From the NCBI GenBank assembly GCA_030621995.1, contig JAUXGP010000119.1, positions 1 to 5,826 of the forward strand: DNA of 5,826 nt. The letters are read 5' to 3'. Both the position numbers and the translations under genes were made by a program. Shown in pieces: positions 1-5,826 of the stretch (positions within the stretch are counted from its first letter, which is position 1; every line of letters starts with the position of its first letter). The notes under the pieces are model-generated. The model did not search any database and was not told the origin of the DNA. It was given only the letters and a program-made list of their open reading frames with translations. The DNA comes from Psychrilyobacter sp. (GTDB lineage Bacteria; Fusobacteriota; Fusobacteriia; Fusobacteriales; Fusobacteriaceae).

Positions 1-324
1 TCTAGCAGTAACAATTCGAGTAGACTCTCCATGACCGACTCCATCTTCCCCAGCGAATGCAGGAGTAAATTCTATACTGTAGATTTTTAATAAACTGGTA
101 TTTCCATCTCCATCTTCATTGGCTAAATCCGGAAAATCCTCCGATAAAGTTTCATCTATAGATAATCTAGATCTAACAACCCCTAACTTATGTTGCACAG
201 TAGCGACTGTAGCCTTTCTTATCTCTTTAATTAACTTTGGTGTAACAGCTGTAGCTAAAACACCGGTTATAGCTATTACTATCAATAATTCAATCATTGT
301 AAATCCTTTATTTAATTTTTTCAA
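1..324 (-). CDS. Type IV pilin / type II secretion pseudopilin, N-terminal part (runs off the window)
   Basis: The minus strand reads open for 108 codons from a TTG at 324-322 to the window edge, so the C-terminus is missing. The N-terminus (MKKLNKGFTMIELLIVIAI, TTG read as Met) is a textbook prepilin leader: a short basic peptide ending in Gly7, then Phe8 as mature residue 1 and Glu12 as mature Glu5, followed by a hydrophobic helix with Pro29 (mature Pro22). In this family a prepilin peptidase cuts after the Gly and methylates the Phe, and the protein assembles into a pilus or pseudopilus from the inner membrane. The rest of the helix (KATVATVQHKLGVVRSRLSI) and an acidic Gly/Asp/Asn stretch near residues 68-76 fit small pilins. 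The start is fixed by GGAGG seven bases upstream; no ATG in frame would keep the leader. It lies 66 bases downstream of the ClC gene on the same strand. Major pilin, minor pilin and competence or secretion pseudopilin cannot be told apart from the fragment. Confidence 0.88.
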   Translation of the reverse strand, partial: MKKLNKGFTMIELLIVIAITGVLATAVTPKLIKEIRKATVATVQHKLGVVRSRLSIDETLSEDFPDLANEDGDGNTSLLKIYSIEFTPAFAGEDGVGHGESTRIVTAR

Positions 325-329
325 ATGAA

Positions 330-338
330 CCCCTCCCT
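330..338 (-). promoter_or_regulatory. Strong ribosome binding site deciding the TTG start of the pilin gene
   Basis: On the minus strand this reads AGGGAGGGG. Its GGAGG core is followed by seven bases and then TTG (324-322). The purine run is the strongest Shine-Dalgarno in the window and supports initiation at TTG rather than at an internal codon. Confidence 0.8.
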
Positions 339-346
339 GAATATAT

Positions 347-355
347 ATTATATCA
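347..355 (-). promoter_or_regulatory. Extended -10 promoter for the pilin gene
   Basis: The minus strand reads TGATATAAT, a perfect TATAAT preceded by the TGn extension. I see no good -35 hexamer 16-18 bases upstream, which is tolerable for extended -10 promoters. Transcription would start near 340, giving a leader of only about 15 bases that just contains the ribosome binding site. I see no clear terminator between the ClC stop (391) and this box, so read-through from the ClC gene is also possible. Confidence 0.55.
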
Positions 356-390
356 AAAATAACATATTTAGGATAGAGAATTAAATTTAC

Positions 391-1962
391 TTAATTTGAC
401 TTAGGCCTTGTCCCCAGATCAAAAATTACAGGTTTTAGTTCTTTTTCACGAGCTTCAGTAGTGAGGATAAAGAGGATATCGCCGCTGAGTATTTTGGTGT
501 TGCCCTTTGGGATGATATCATGGCTGTCTCTTTGTATCTTTATTAGGAGGGAATCAAAGGGCCACTTGACCTTACTGACTTCCATCTCATCCAGCCATGA
601 ACCTCCTAAAATAGGTGAGGTAAAGATAGTGGATTTTTTTGAGAGTTCCTTTCTCTGGATACCACTATTTTTCTCTAAATTTTCATAGAGAACACTGGTG
701 ATTGGACGGATACCCATTAATTCCGTGGTGATATAGGACACCATGGTAACCAAGATAAGACTGGACAGATAATCGAAAGAACCTGTCATCTCCAAAAGGA
801 GGATATTTCCCGTAAGGGGGGTTCTCATAACGGCAGTAAAAAATGCAGCCATCCCTAAGACCATAAAATATTGATGAAAGTTTTCATTTCTGTCTAAAAT
901 ATCTTCCAATCCTAAACCAAATAAATTGCCTGCTAAAGCTCCTAAAACTAAACTGGGAAGGAATAGACCTCCAGGAAATCCGGGGCCATTACTCAGAATC
1001 GTAAATAGAAGTTTCCCTAAAAGTAAAATACCTATGAGTTTAAATGAAAAAACTTCATGTCCGGTTTTTAATATCAATTTATAGCCCACACCCTGGACAT
1101 CCAGAATAAAAATCCCCACTGTAATAGAGATAGAAAAAATAACCAGTGACTTAGTAAGAGGTTTAAATTTTGACTGTGCATAGAATTTTTGAAATTTTAG
1201 GAGGTTAGTTGTAAACAACATTCCCAGGATACTGATTAAAATGGCAAAGATAAGTACGAAGATAAAATTTTCAAAAGAATTTAGGTTATTTGGAATAACG
1301 CCTTTAAAGTTAAATAGTGTATCCTCTCCTAAGATGATTCGTGTAACAACCTCAGCCGAAACACTGGCTAAAGAGATGCAGATTAGGAGTACAGGGGTAA
1401 GATATTTATGGATCTCCTCTATGGTAAAGATGATACCGGCAAGGGGGGAGTTAAAGGCTGCCGAAAGACCAGCACTGACACCGCTGCTGATAAGAAATTT
1501 TTCATTTACATTGGAACCTTTAAAAATCTTCCGAACTCCATATGCTATCTGTGATCCCAGTTGGATAGAAGGACCTCCTCTTCCCAGAGAGAGACCGCTT
1601 CCGACACTCAAAACTCCTCCAATGAACTTATATATTAATTCTTTGACCCAGTTGTATTCAAACTGCATGAGTAAAACACCTTTTATTTGGGGAATTCCGC
1701 TTCCCTTTATCATGGGATGCCGGCTGATCAACCTGTTTAAAAAAATTGCTATGAGGATAAAAACTGCGATAGTTAAGCCAAATAGGGGGATATTTCCCAA
1801 GGCGATCTTGGAAAAAGTATCTATCCGAAGGTTGGTCATAGAGACAAGGGAGATACGGTAGGCGACTACCACGAATCCCGTTAATATCCCGATTAAAATA
1901 CTTAACAGGTAAAGTTTGATATTTTTATTTTGAATTATTTGATCGAGATCATTGAGTTTCAT
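391..1962 (-). CDS. ClC-family chloride channel/transporter with C-terminal RCK_C (TrkA-C) domain, lacking the external gating glutamate
   Basis: This 523-residue polytopic membrane protein carries the ClC signature segments in order. GSGIP is at 87-91, with Ser88 as the expected anion-coordinating serine. GRGGPSIQLG is at 127-136, and AAFNSPLAGIIFTIEE at 168-183 keeps Glu182/Glu183, the region of the internal proton glutamate. GFPGGLFLP is at 328-336 with Phe334, and RTPLTGNILLLEMT at 380-393. Residues 1-430 form the membrane domain. About 445-505 resemble an RCK_C/TrkA-C domain (IIPKGNTKILSGDILFIL), a common cytosolic regulatory add-on in bacterial ClCs. The GSGIP form argues for chloride rather than the fluoride-specific branch. 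Two gate residues differ from the ClC-ec1 pattern: Gly129 replaces the external glutamate (Glu148) and Thr422 falls at the inner-gate tyrosine (Tyr445). By analogy with ClC-ec1 mutants this predicts weakened or absent proton coupling. The ATG start has GGGAG seven bases upstream, and the stop is TAA. It is divergent from secA. Confidence 0.95.
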   Translation of the reverse strand: MKLNDLDQIIQNKNIKLYLLSILIGILTGFVVVAYRISLVSMTNLRIDTFSKIALGNIPLFGLTIAVFILIAIFLNRLISRHPMIKGSGIPQIKGVLLMQFEYNWVKELIYKFIGGVLSVGSGLSLGRGGPSIQLGSQIAYGVRKIFKGSNVNEKFLISSGVSAGLSAAFNSPLAGIIFTIEEIHKYLTPVLLICISLASVSAEVVTRIILGEDTLFNFKGVIPNNLNSFENFIFVLIFAILISILGMLFTTNLLKFQKFYAQSKFKPLTKSLVIFSISITVGIFILDVQGVGYKLILKTGHEVFSFKLIGILLLGKLLFTILSNGPGFPGGLFLPSLVLGALAGNLFGLGLEDILDRNENFHQYFMVLGMAAFFTAVMRTPLTGNILLLEMTGSFDYLSSLILVTMVSYITTELMGIRPITSVLYENLEKNSGIQRKELSKKSTIFTSPILGGSWLDEMEVSKVKWPFDSLLIKIQRDSHDIIPKGNTKILSGDILFILTTEAREKELKPVIFDLGTRPKSN

Positions 1963-2016
1963 TTAGTGTCTCCCTTTTAAGTTATAAATTATTAATTTTA
2001 GTATACCATTTAGTGT
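1960..2016. repeat. 10-bp direct repeat at the ClC promoter and ClC start codon
   Basis: CATTTAGTGT occurs exactly at 1960-1969 and again at 2007-2016. Read in the gene's direction it is ACACTAAATG: one copy abuts the -10 box (its final TG is the extended -10 element) and the other ends with the ATG start codon. Flanking bases differ, so each copy is exactly ten bases. It may be a paired protein-binding site or coincidence. Confidence 0.4.
2000..2008 (-). promoter_or_regulatory. Extended -10 promoter for the ClC gene
   Basis: The minus strand reads TGGTATACT: TATACT (5 of 6 consensus) with the TGn extension. The -35 region is weak (ATGATA-like, 17 bases upstream). Transcription would start near 1993, leaving a leader of about 30 bases before the ATG at 1962. 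Confidence 0.5.
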
Positions 2017-2094
2017 GAATTTTATCATAAAAAATAAAAAATTATTCCAAAAAAAAAATGAAGGATTTAGGAGTAAAAAATGAGTTTCGCTTAA

Positions 2095-2124
2095 TTGACG
2101 AGTGATACTTTTATATGCTATTAT
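2095..2124 (+). promoter_or_regulatory. Sigma-70-type promoter of the secA operon
   Basis: TTGACG at 2095-2100 (5 of 6 to the -35 consensus) is separated by 18 bases from TATTAT at 2119-2124, which also carries a TG extension (TGCTATTAT from 2116). Short A-tracts at 2049-2058 and 2075-2080 could add upstream-element activity. The predicted start is near 2131, giving a leader of about 68 bases before the secA ATG. The -10 lies inside the left arm of a long inverted repeat. Confidence 0.7.
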
Positions 2125-2151
2125 TACAGTTGATAGAGTGTAATAATAGCA
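2116..2151. repeat. Perfect 13-bp inverted repeat over the secA -10 and start site (candidate operator)
   Basis: The left arm TGCTATTATTACA (2116-2128) and right arm TGTAATAATAGCA (2139-2151) are exact reverse complements around a 10-base spacer (2129-2138). The left arm contains the extended -10 element and the dyad centre lies close to the predicted transcription start. A transcript starting near 2131 would hold only the right arm, so the hairpin cannot form in the main secA mRNA; that favours a DNA operator. A T6 run follows at 2155-2160, so in a transcript from further upstream the same sequence could act as a terminator or attenuator, but no rightward gene lies upstream in this window. 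Confidence 0.75.
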
Positions 2152-2185
2152 AAGTTTTTTGACTTTGAAAAATCAAAAATTGAGT

Positions 2186-2190
2186 GAGGT
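2186..2190 (+). promoter_or_regulatory. Ribosome binding site of secA
   Basis: GAGGT lies eight bases before the ATG at 2199. A competing ATG at 2192 lies only one base after this site and would give five codons, so the site selects 2199. Confidence 0.65.
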
Positions 2191-2198
2191 AATGACAG

Positions 2199-4898
2199 AT
2201 GATCGGTAACTTAGTAAAGAAAATTTTTGGAACAAAAAATGACAGAGAAATAAAAAGGATTTTAGCTATTGTAGATGAGATCAACAGCTTAGAACCTGAG
2301 ATAAAAAAATTAGGGGATGAGGATCTAAAAGCTAAAACCATAGAATTTAGAGAGAGACTGGATAAGGGTGAAACTTTAGATGATATCTTGGCAGAAGCTT
2401 TTGCAGTGGTAAGGGAAGGATCTATAAGAGCCCTTGGGATGAGACACTACGATGTACAAATGATAGGCGGGGTAGTGTTACACGAGGGAAAAATAACTGA
2501 GATGAAAACAGGAGAGGGTAAAACATTGGTTGCTACCCTGGCTGTATATTTAAATGCATTGAGTGGAAAGGGTGTTCATCTGGTAACTGTAAATGACTAC
2601 CTGGCTACCCGTGACAGGGAGTTAATGGGAAGATTATACAGTTTCTTAGGATTAACTTCAGATGTATTATACAACAATATGCCTATGGATAAAAGAGGAG
2701 CAGCCTATAGAGCTGATATTACCTATGGAACAAACAGTGAATTTGGTTTTGACTATTTAAGAGATAATATGGTGTCTAGAGTGGAGAATAAGGTACAAAG
2801 AGACCTGCATTTCTGCATCGTAGATGAGGTGGATTCAATCCTGATAGATGAGGCTAGAACTCCATTGATTATTTCAGGGGCAGCAGCAGATACTCAAAAA
2901 TGGTATAAAGTTTTTGATGGAGTATCGAAGAAATTAGTCAGAAGTTATGAGACAGAAAAAATTAAAGATATAAAGAAGAAAAAAGAGATGAATATTCCAG
3001 ATGATGTTTGGAAAGATTATGAGGTAGATGAAAAATCAAATAATATAACGTTGACAGAAAAGGGAATAAATAAGATAGAGAAAGAATTGGATATTGAAAA
3101 CCTGTATGCACCTGAAAATGTAGAGCTGACTCATTATATGATGCAGGCTCTAAAAGCTAAGGAATTATTTCATAGAGATAAAGAATATTTAGTCAGAGAC
3201 GGGCAGATAATTATCATCGATGAATTTACAGGAAGAGCTATGGAAGGCAGAAGATATTCGGATGGTCTCCATCAGGCTTTGGAAGCCAAAGAGGGATTAA
3301 AAGTAGCCGGAGAAAACCAAACTTTAGCATCCATAACATTACAAAACTACTTCAGAATGTATAAAAAATTATCTGGAATGACAGGTACGGCTGAGACAGA
3401 AGCTACAGAGTTTATGCATACATATAAATTAGGAGTTGTAGTAATTCCTACAAACAGACCGATAGTCAGATTGGATAACCCGGATTTAGTATATAAAACA
3501 CACAATGAGAAAATAAATGCCATAATAGACAGGATTGAAGAGCTTTATGCCAAGGGGCAGCCTGCCTTAGTGGGAACAATCTCTATCGAAAGTTCTGAAA
3601 TTTTATCCAATCATTTAAAAAAGAGAAAAATACCCCATGAGGTGTTGAACGCTAAATTCCATGAGAAGGAAGCGGACATAGTAGCCCAGGCTGGTAGATA
3701 TAAATCTATAACTATAGCTACAAACATGGCTGGAAGGGGAACTGATATCATGTTAGGAGGTAACCCGGAATTTCTGACTTTGGATGAAGTGGGATCGATG
3801 GATGCTCCTGATTATGAGGAATTATTTGAAAAATATAAGACTCAATGTGCAGATGAAAAAGTAAAAGTACTGGAAGCGGGGGGATTATTTATCCTGGGAA
3901 CTGAAAGGCATGAATCCAGAAGAATCGATAACCAGTTAAGAGGTAGATCGGGTAGACAGGGAGACCCGGGAGCTACAGAATTTTATCTTTCATTGGAAGA
4001 TGAACTTATGAGGTTGTTTGGATCGGAAAGAGTAGCAGCTGTAATGGATAAATTAGGATTGCCGGAAGGGGAACCTATCGTACACAGCATGATAAGTAAG
4101 GCTATTGAAAATGCACAGAAAAAAGTAGAAGCGAGAAACTTTGGGATCAGAAAAAATTTATTGGAATTCGATGATGTCAACAATAAACAGAGGGAAGCTA
4201 TCTATGACAGCAGGAATACAGCTTTAGAAAAAGATGATCTCAGCGGAACTATCTTCAGTATGTTAAATGATACAGTATCGTATGAAGTAGTTGAAAAATT
4301 TGTAGGAGAATTCAAAGAAGACTGGAATATGGATGGTTTAATAGAAAAAATTGAAGAATTATTCGAGTATACTATAGAGGATAAAGATGAATACAAGGGA
4401 TTGTCTATTGATGAATATTCTAATTCATTATCTGAAAAAATATTAGATAAATATAAGGTGAGAGAGGAAGAATTTGGTTCTGAATTGATGAGAAAGTTAG
4501 AAAAATATATATTATTTGAGATAGTTGACTCTAGATGGAGGGAGCATTTAAAAACTTTAGATGCCTTGAGAGAGGGAATATACCTCAGATCATATGGTCA
4601 AAAAGATCCCCTTACAGAATATAAATTAATCTCAGGAGACCTGTATGCTAAGATGTTAAAGACAATAAAGGAAGAGACAATCTCTTATTTATTCAAGGTG
4701 CAGATAAGAGTACCTGAAGAGAGGGAAGTGGAGATAAAGGAAGCACAAAATAAAAATATAAAGTATGAATCTAATGATGATTTAGAAGGGGATACGGATC
4801 TTGCAAAAGAATCCAGAGTTTCTGACAAAGTAGGAAGAAATGAGCTGTGTCCTTGCGGGTCTGGAAAGAAATACAAAAAATGTTGTGGAAGGGTGTAG
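2199..4898 (+). CDS. secA: Preprotein translocase motor ATPase SecA
   Basis: This is a full-length 899-residue SecA, the ATPase that binds SecYEG at the inner membrane and pushes unfolded preproteins across it. The first nucleotide-binding domain has the Walker A motif TGEGKT (104-109), VNDYLATRD (131-139), FGFDYLRDN (182-190) and the DEVD box (209-212). The preprotein cross-linking domain follows from about 228 to 370. The second motor domain has TNMAGRGTD (508-516) and the arginine-finger segment [13 protein letters not shown] (579-591). The scaffold and two-helix finger are marked by [14 protein letters not shown] (780-793) and [11 protein letters not shown] (799-809). A C-terminal zinc/SecB-type tail has the CXCX8CC pattern (Cys884, 886, 895, 896). 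A lysine-rich stretch at 250-271 lies in the cross-linking domain and looks longer than in the SecAs I know. No motif residue is missing. The next gene begins three bases after the TAG stop. Confidence 0.99.
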   Translation: MIGNLVKKIFGTKNDREIKRILAIVDEINSLEPEIKKLGDEDLKAKTIEFRERLDKGETLDDILAEAFAVVREGSIRALGMRHYDVQMIGGVVLHEGKITEMKTGEGKTLVATLAVYLNALSGKGVHLVTVNDYLATRDRELMGRLYSFLGLTSDVLYNNMPMDKRGAAYRADITYGTNSEFGFDYLRDNMVSRVENKVQRDLHFCIVDEVDSILIDEARTPLIISGAAADTQKWYKVFDGVSKKLVRSYETEKIKDIKKKKEMNIPDDVWKDYEVDEKSNNITLTEKGINKIEKELDIENLYAPENVELTHYMMQALKAKELFHRDKEYLVRDGQIIIIDEFTGRAMEGRRYSDGLHQALEAKEGLKVAGENQTLASITLQNYFRMYKKLSGMTGTAETEATEFMHTYKLGVVVIPTNRPIVRLDNPDLVYKTHNEKINAIIDRIEELYAKGQPALVGTISIESSEILSNHLKKRKIPHEVLNAKFHEKEADIVAQAGRYKSITIATNMAGRGTDIMLGGNPEFLTLDEVGSMDAPDYEELFEKYKTQCADEKVKVLEAGGLFILGTERHESRRIDNQLRGRSGRQGDPGATEFYLSLEDELMRLFGSERVAAVMDKLGLPEGEPIVHSMISKAIENAQKKVEARNFGIRKNLLEFDDVNNKQREAIYDSRNTALEKDDLSGTIFSMLNDTVSYEVVEKFVGEFKEDWNMDGLIEKIEELFEYTIEDKDEYKGLSIDEYSNSLSEKILDKYKVREEEFGSELMRKLEKYILFEIVDSRWREHLKTLDALREGIYLRSYGQKDPLTEYKLISGDLYAKMLKTIKEETISYLFKVQIRVPEEREVEIKEAQNKNIKYESNDDLEGDTDLAKESRVSDKVGRNELCPCGSGKKYKKCCGRV

Positions 4899-4901
4899 AC
4901 T

Positions 4902-5642
4902 ATGAAAAAAATGAATAAAATTTTATTGGTAATGATGGTGATATTTTTAGGAGCCTGCTCATCTATGAATATAGATACAAGTAAATATAAGATCACTACA
5001 GAAACATTGAAGGAACCGTATAAGGTAATGGATGAAATATTAATAAGGGAATCTATTTTACCTGACTGGTATAATAATGAAGAACCTGTTCATTATTTGA
5101 CAACCAGACAAATTATAAAAAAAGACAGTAAAGATGAGATCTTTTTAAATAGTTTAAAAACGAAAGAGATTACAGATGAAGATATTGAAAATTTTAACAA
5201 ATTAACTAAAAAATATCTGAATAAGCTGGAAAGAAAGTATAAGTTAAAAGATGAAAATATCAAAGATACCAAGGGACTTGTAAAAGAATTAGTAATTGGA
5301 TACAATGTTATCTATCCTACGACTGCAAAGCATTTGATGACAGTGGTTGCAACTGAAGAGGAAAGAAATTATATCTTAGAGTTAAATAAAAAATCTGAAG
5401 ATGAGATGACAGATAAAGATAGAACTAAGGTAAGAAAATTGTTGAATAAGTGGCTGGAAAGAAAAGAATTTTTTGATGGAGAATCAATCTATAGTGCTGA
5501 GATATCAAAGGATACAGTGAAACTTGTAGAATTATCTAAGAAGAAAAATTTAACAACTTTAGAAGTGAATAACTTAAATGCTAAGGCTATGGAAATAGCA
5601 TTCCCGGAATTAATATCTAGTTTATCCAGATGGGGGAAATAA
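4902..5642 (+). CDS. Putative lipoprotein of unknown function, coupled to secA
   Basis: I do not recognise the family. The 246-residue product starts with a signal peptide of lipoprotein type: basic MKKMNK, a hydrophobic core (7-15) and the lipobox LGAC with Cys19 as the predicted lipidated residue. Ser at +2 lacks the Asp inner-membrane retention signal known from enterobacteria, so in a diderm the outer membrane is likely. The mature part is very rich in Lys, Glu, Asp and Leu and looks mostly helical, with no Cys other than the anchor. Three related segments (about 80-112, 156-188, 206-236) share the pattern Leu-x-x-Leu, a Lys-rich turn, Thr-Asp/Thr-Glu/Asp, then a second helix. The ATG lies three bases after the secA stop with AAGGG (4889-4893) as ribosome binding site inside the end of secA, so co-transcription and probable translational coupling are expected. 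A second in-frame ATG at 4911 is a possible start that would leave the signal peptide usable. A role in export or envelope biogenesis is only suggested by context. Confidence 0.85.
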   Translation: MKKMNKILLVMMVIFLGACSSMNIDTSKYKITTETLKEPYKVMDEILIRESILPDWYNNEEPVHYLTTRQIIKKDSKDEIFLNSLKTKEITDEDIENFNKLTKKYLNKLERKYKLKDENIKDTKGLVKELVIGYNVIYPTTAKHLMTVVATEEERNYILELNKKSEDEMTDKDRTKVRKLLNKWLERKEFFDGESIYSAEISKDTVKLVELSKKKNLTTLEVNNLNAKAMEIAFPELISSLSRWGK

Positions 5643-5653
5643 AAAGATAATAC

Positions 5654-5691
5654 TTAAGTTAGGAGATGGGTTATTCTATCTCCTAATTTAA
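5654..5691 (+). terminator. Hairpin terminator after the secA-lipoprotein operon
   Basis: Beginning 12 bases after the lipoprotein stop, TTAAGTTAGGAGAT (5654-5667) pairs with ATCTCCTAATTTAA (5678-5691) with one G-U pair. The stem can be extended inward by three pairs (two of them G-U) to a TTAT loop. The T-rich part (TTT at 5687-5689, then AT-rich sequence) is short and interrupted, so it is a weak intrinsic terminator or a 3'-end stabilising hairpin. Confidence 0.6.
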
Positions 5692-5725
5692 TATTAAATT
5701 TAAATGCTAAAAAAATAACCAGTCA

Positions 5726-5811
5726 CATAACTGAAACTTAGAGTTATGAAAACAACTCTGTAGTTGAACTTAATCAGATCTTGAGATTATAACTTCGAGA
5801 TTCCTGTGATT
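5726..5811. repeat. Cluster of overlapping short inverted repeats in the 3' intergenic region
   Basis: The pairs are CATAACT (5726-5732) with AGTTATG (5742-5748); AGAGTT (5740-5745) with AACTCT (5754-5759); CAACT (5753-5757) with AGTTG (5762-5766); and a two-part stem AATCA (5772-5776)/TGATT (5807-5811) enclosing ATCTTGA (5778-5784)/TCGAGAT (5795-5801) with one G-U. The first three overlap and are mutually exclusive. No gene is seen from 5643 to 5826. This could be a structured leader or small RNA of an off-window gene, or chance in AT-rich DNA. Confidence 0.35.
5764..5793 (+). promoter_or_regulatory. Possible rightward promoter for a gene beyond the window
   Basis: TTGAAC (5764-5769) and TATAAC (5788-5793) are separated by 18 bases, matching 4 and 5 of 6 consensus positions. 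The start would be near 5800. In AT-rich sequence such matches arise by chance, and no downstream gene is visible to support it. Confidence 0.3.
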
Positions 5812-5826
5812 GCACAAATTTACACA

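Noticed and set aside
119..328. Plus-strand open frame with a hydrophobic stretch
   Set aside because: It is the antisense shadow of the pilin N-terminus; the minus strand gives a clear prepilin leader with a strong ribosome binding site.
1241..1861. 206-codon open frame on the plus strand
   Set aside because: It is wholly antisense to the conserved ClC coding region, its translation has no recognisable domain, and it lacks a ribosome binding site.
2080..2094. Four-codon frame with a GGAG site six bases upstream
   Set aside because: It lies upstream of the secA -35 box and would not be transcribed from the promoter found; too short to support.
2058..2105. 15-codon frame upstream of secA, considered as a secM-like leader peptide
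   Set aside because: It has no ribosome binding site and lies almost entirely upstream of the predicted transcription start, so it is not in the secA mRNA; no arrest-like motif is seen.
2156..2179. TTTTTGA/TCAAAAA inverted repeat in the secA leader
   Set aside because: Seven nearly all A-T pairs around a 10-base loop in A/T-tract sequence; weak and easily due to chance.
2192..2209. Five-codon frame (MTDDR) overlapping the secA start
   Set aside because: The ribosome binding site ends one base before its ATG, too close for initiation, whereas the spacing to 2199 is ideal.
2111..2341. Minus-strand open frame across the secA start
   Set aside because: It overlaps the secA promoter and N-terminus in antisense, has low-complexity translation and no family resemblance.
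4685..4996. Minus-strand open frame of 103 codons across the secA-lipoprotein junction
   Set aside because: It is antisense to two well-supported genes; its Phe/Ser/Leu-rich translation is what a Lys/Glu-rich sense strand produces in reverse.
5709..5748. Minus-strand hairpin followed by a T7 run, considered as a terminator for a leftward gene
   Set aside because: The stem is seven AT-rich pairs and the T-run begins about ten bases after it, unlike an intrinsic terminator; no leftward gene is visible.

Overview
This is an AT-rich window that looks like the chromosome of a diderm anaerobe. I favour a member of the Fusobacteriota of the Ilyobacter/Propionigenium/Psychrilyobacter kind. The reasons are AGA-rich arginine usage, Lys/Glu/Ile-rich proteins, a SecA with a C-terminal zinc tail, a lipoprotein carrying a Ser at +2, and a type IV pilin-like protein with a TTG start. 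The taxonomic guess is inference, not shown by the sequence.

Left part, minus strand (1-2010): a ClC-family chloride transporter/channel with a C-terminal RCK_C (TrkA-C)-like domain (1962 to 391) is followed after 66 bases by the N-terminal 108 codons of a type IV pilin or pseudopilin (324 to the window edge). The pilin uses a TTG start behind a very strong Shine-Dalgarno and has its own extended -10 promoter. The ClC protein has Gly where the family's external gating glutamate normally sits and Thr where the inner-gate tyrosine normally sits, although its anion-filter and internal proton-glutamate positions look intact. That makes it a candidate for a channel-like or uncoupled ClC.

Middle (1963-2198): a divergent intergenic region of 236 bases holds an extended -10 promoter for the ClC gene and a strong promoter for secA. 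A perfect 13-bp inverted repeat with a 10-base spacer overlaps the secA -10 box and predicted start of transcription. A 10-bp direct repeat links the ClC promoter and the ClC start codon.

Right part, plus strand (2199-5691): secA (899 residues, complete, all motor motifs present) is followed after 3 bases by a 246-residue lipoprotein of no family I recognise. The two are almost certainly one transcript, closed by a hairpin at about 5654-5691. The lipoprotein has three degenerate helix-turn-helix-like repeats of about 30 residues. The last 135 bases contain no gene but hold several overlapping inverted repeats and a possible rightward promoter, suggesting a leader for a gene beyond the window.

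Functionally, SecA is the motor that exports unfolded proteins through SecYEG. The lipoprotein and the prepilin both have N-termini of the kind inserted by the Sec route before lipobox or prepilin-peptidase processing. No mobile element, CRISPR array, tRNA or rRNA was seen. The clearest oddities are the ClC gate substitutions, the secA promoter palindrome and the unrecognised lipoprotein coupled to secA.
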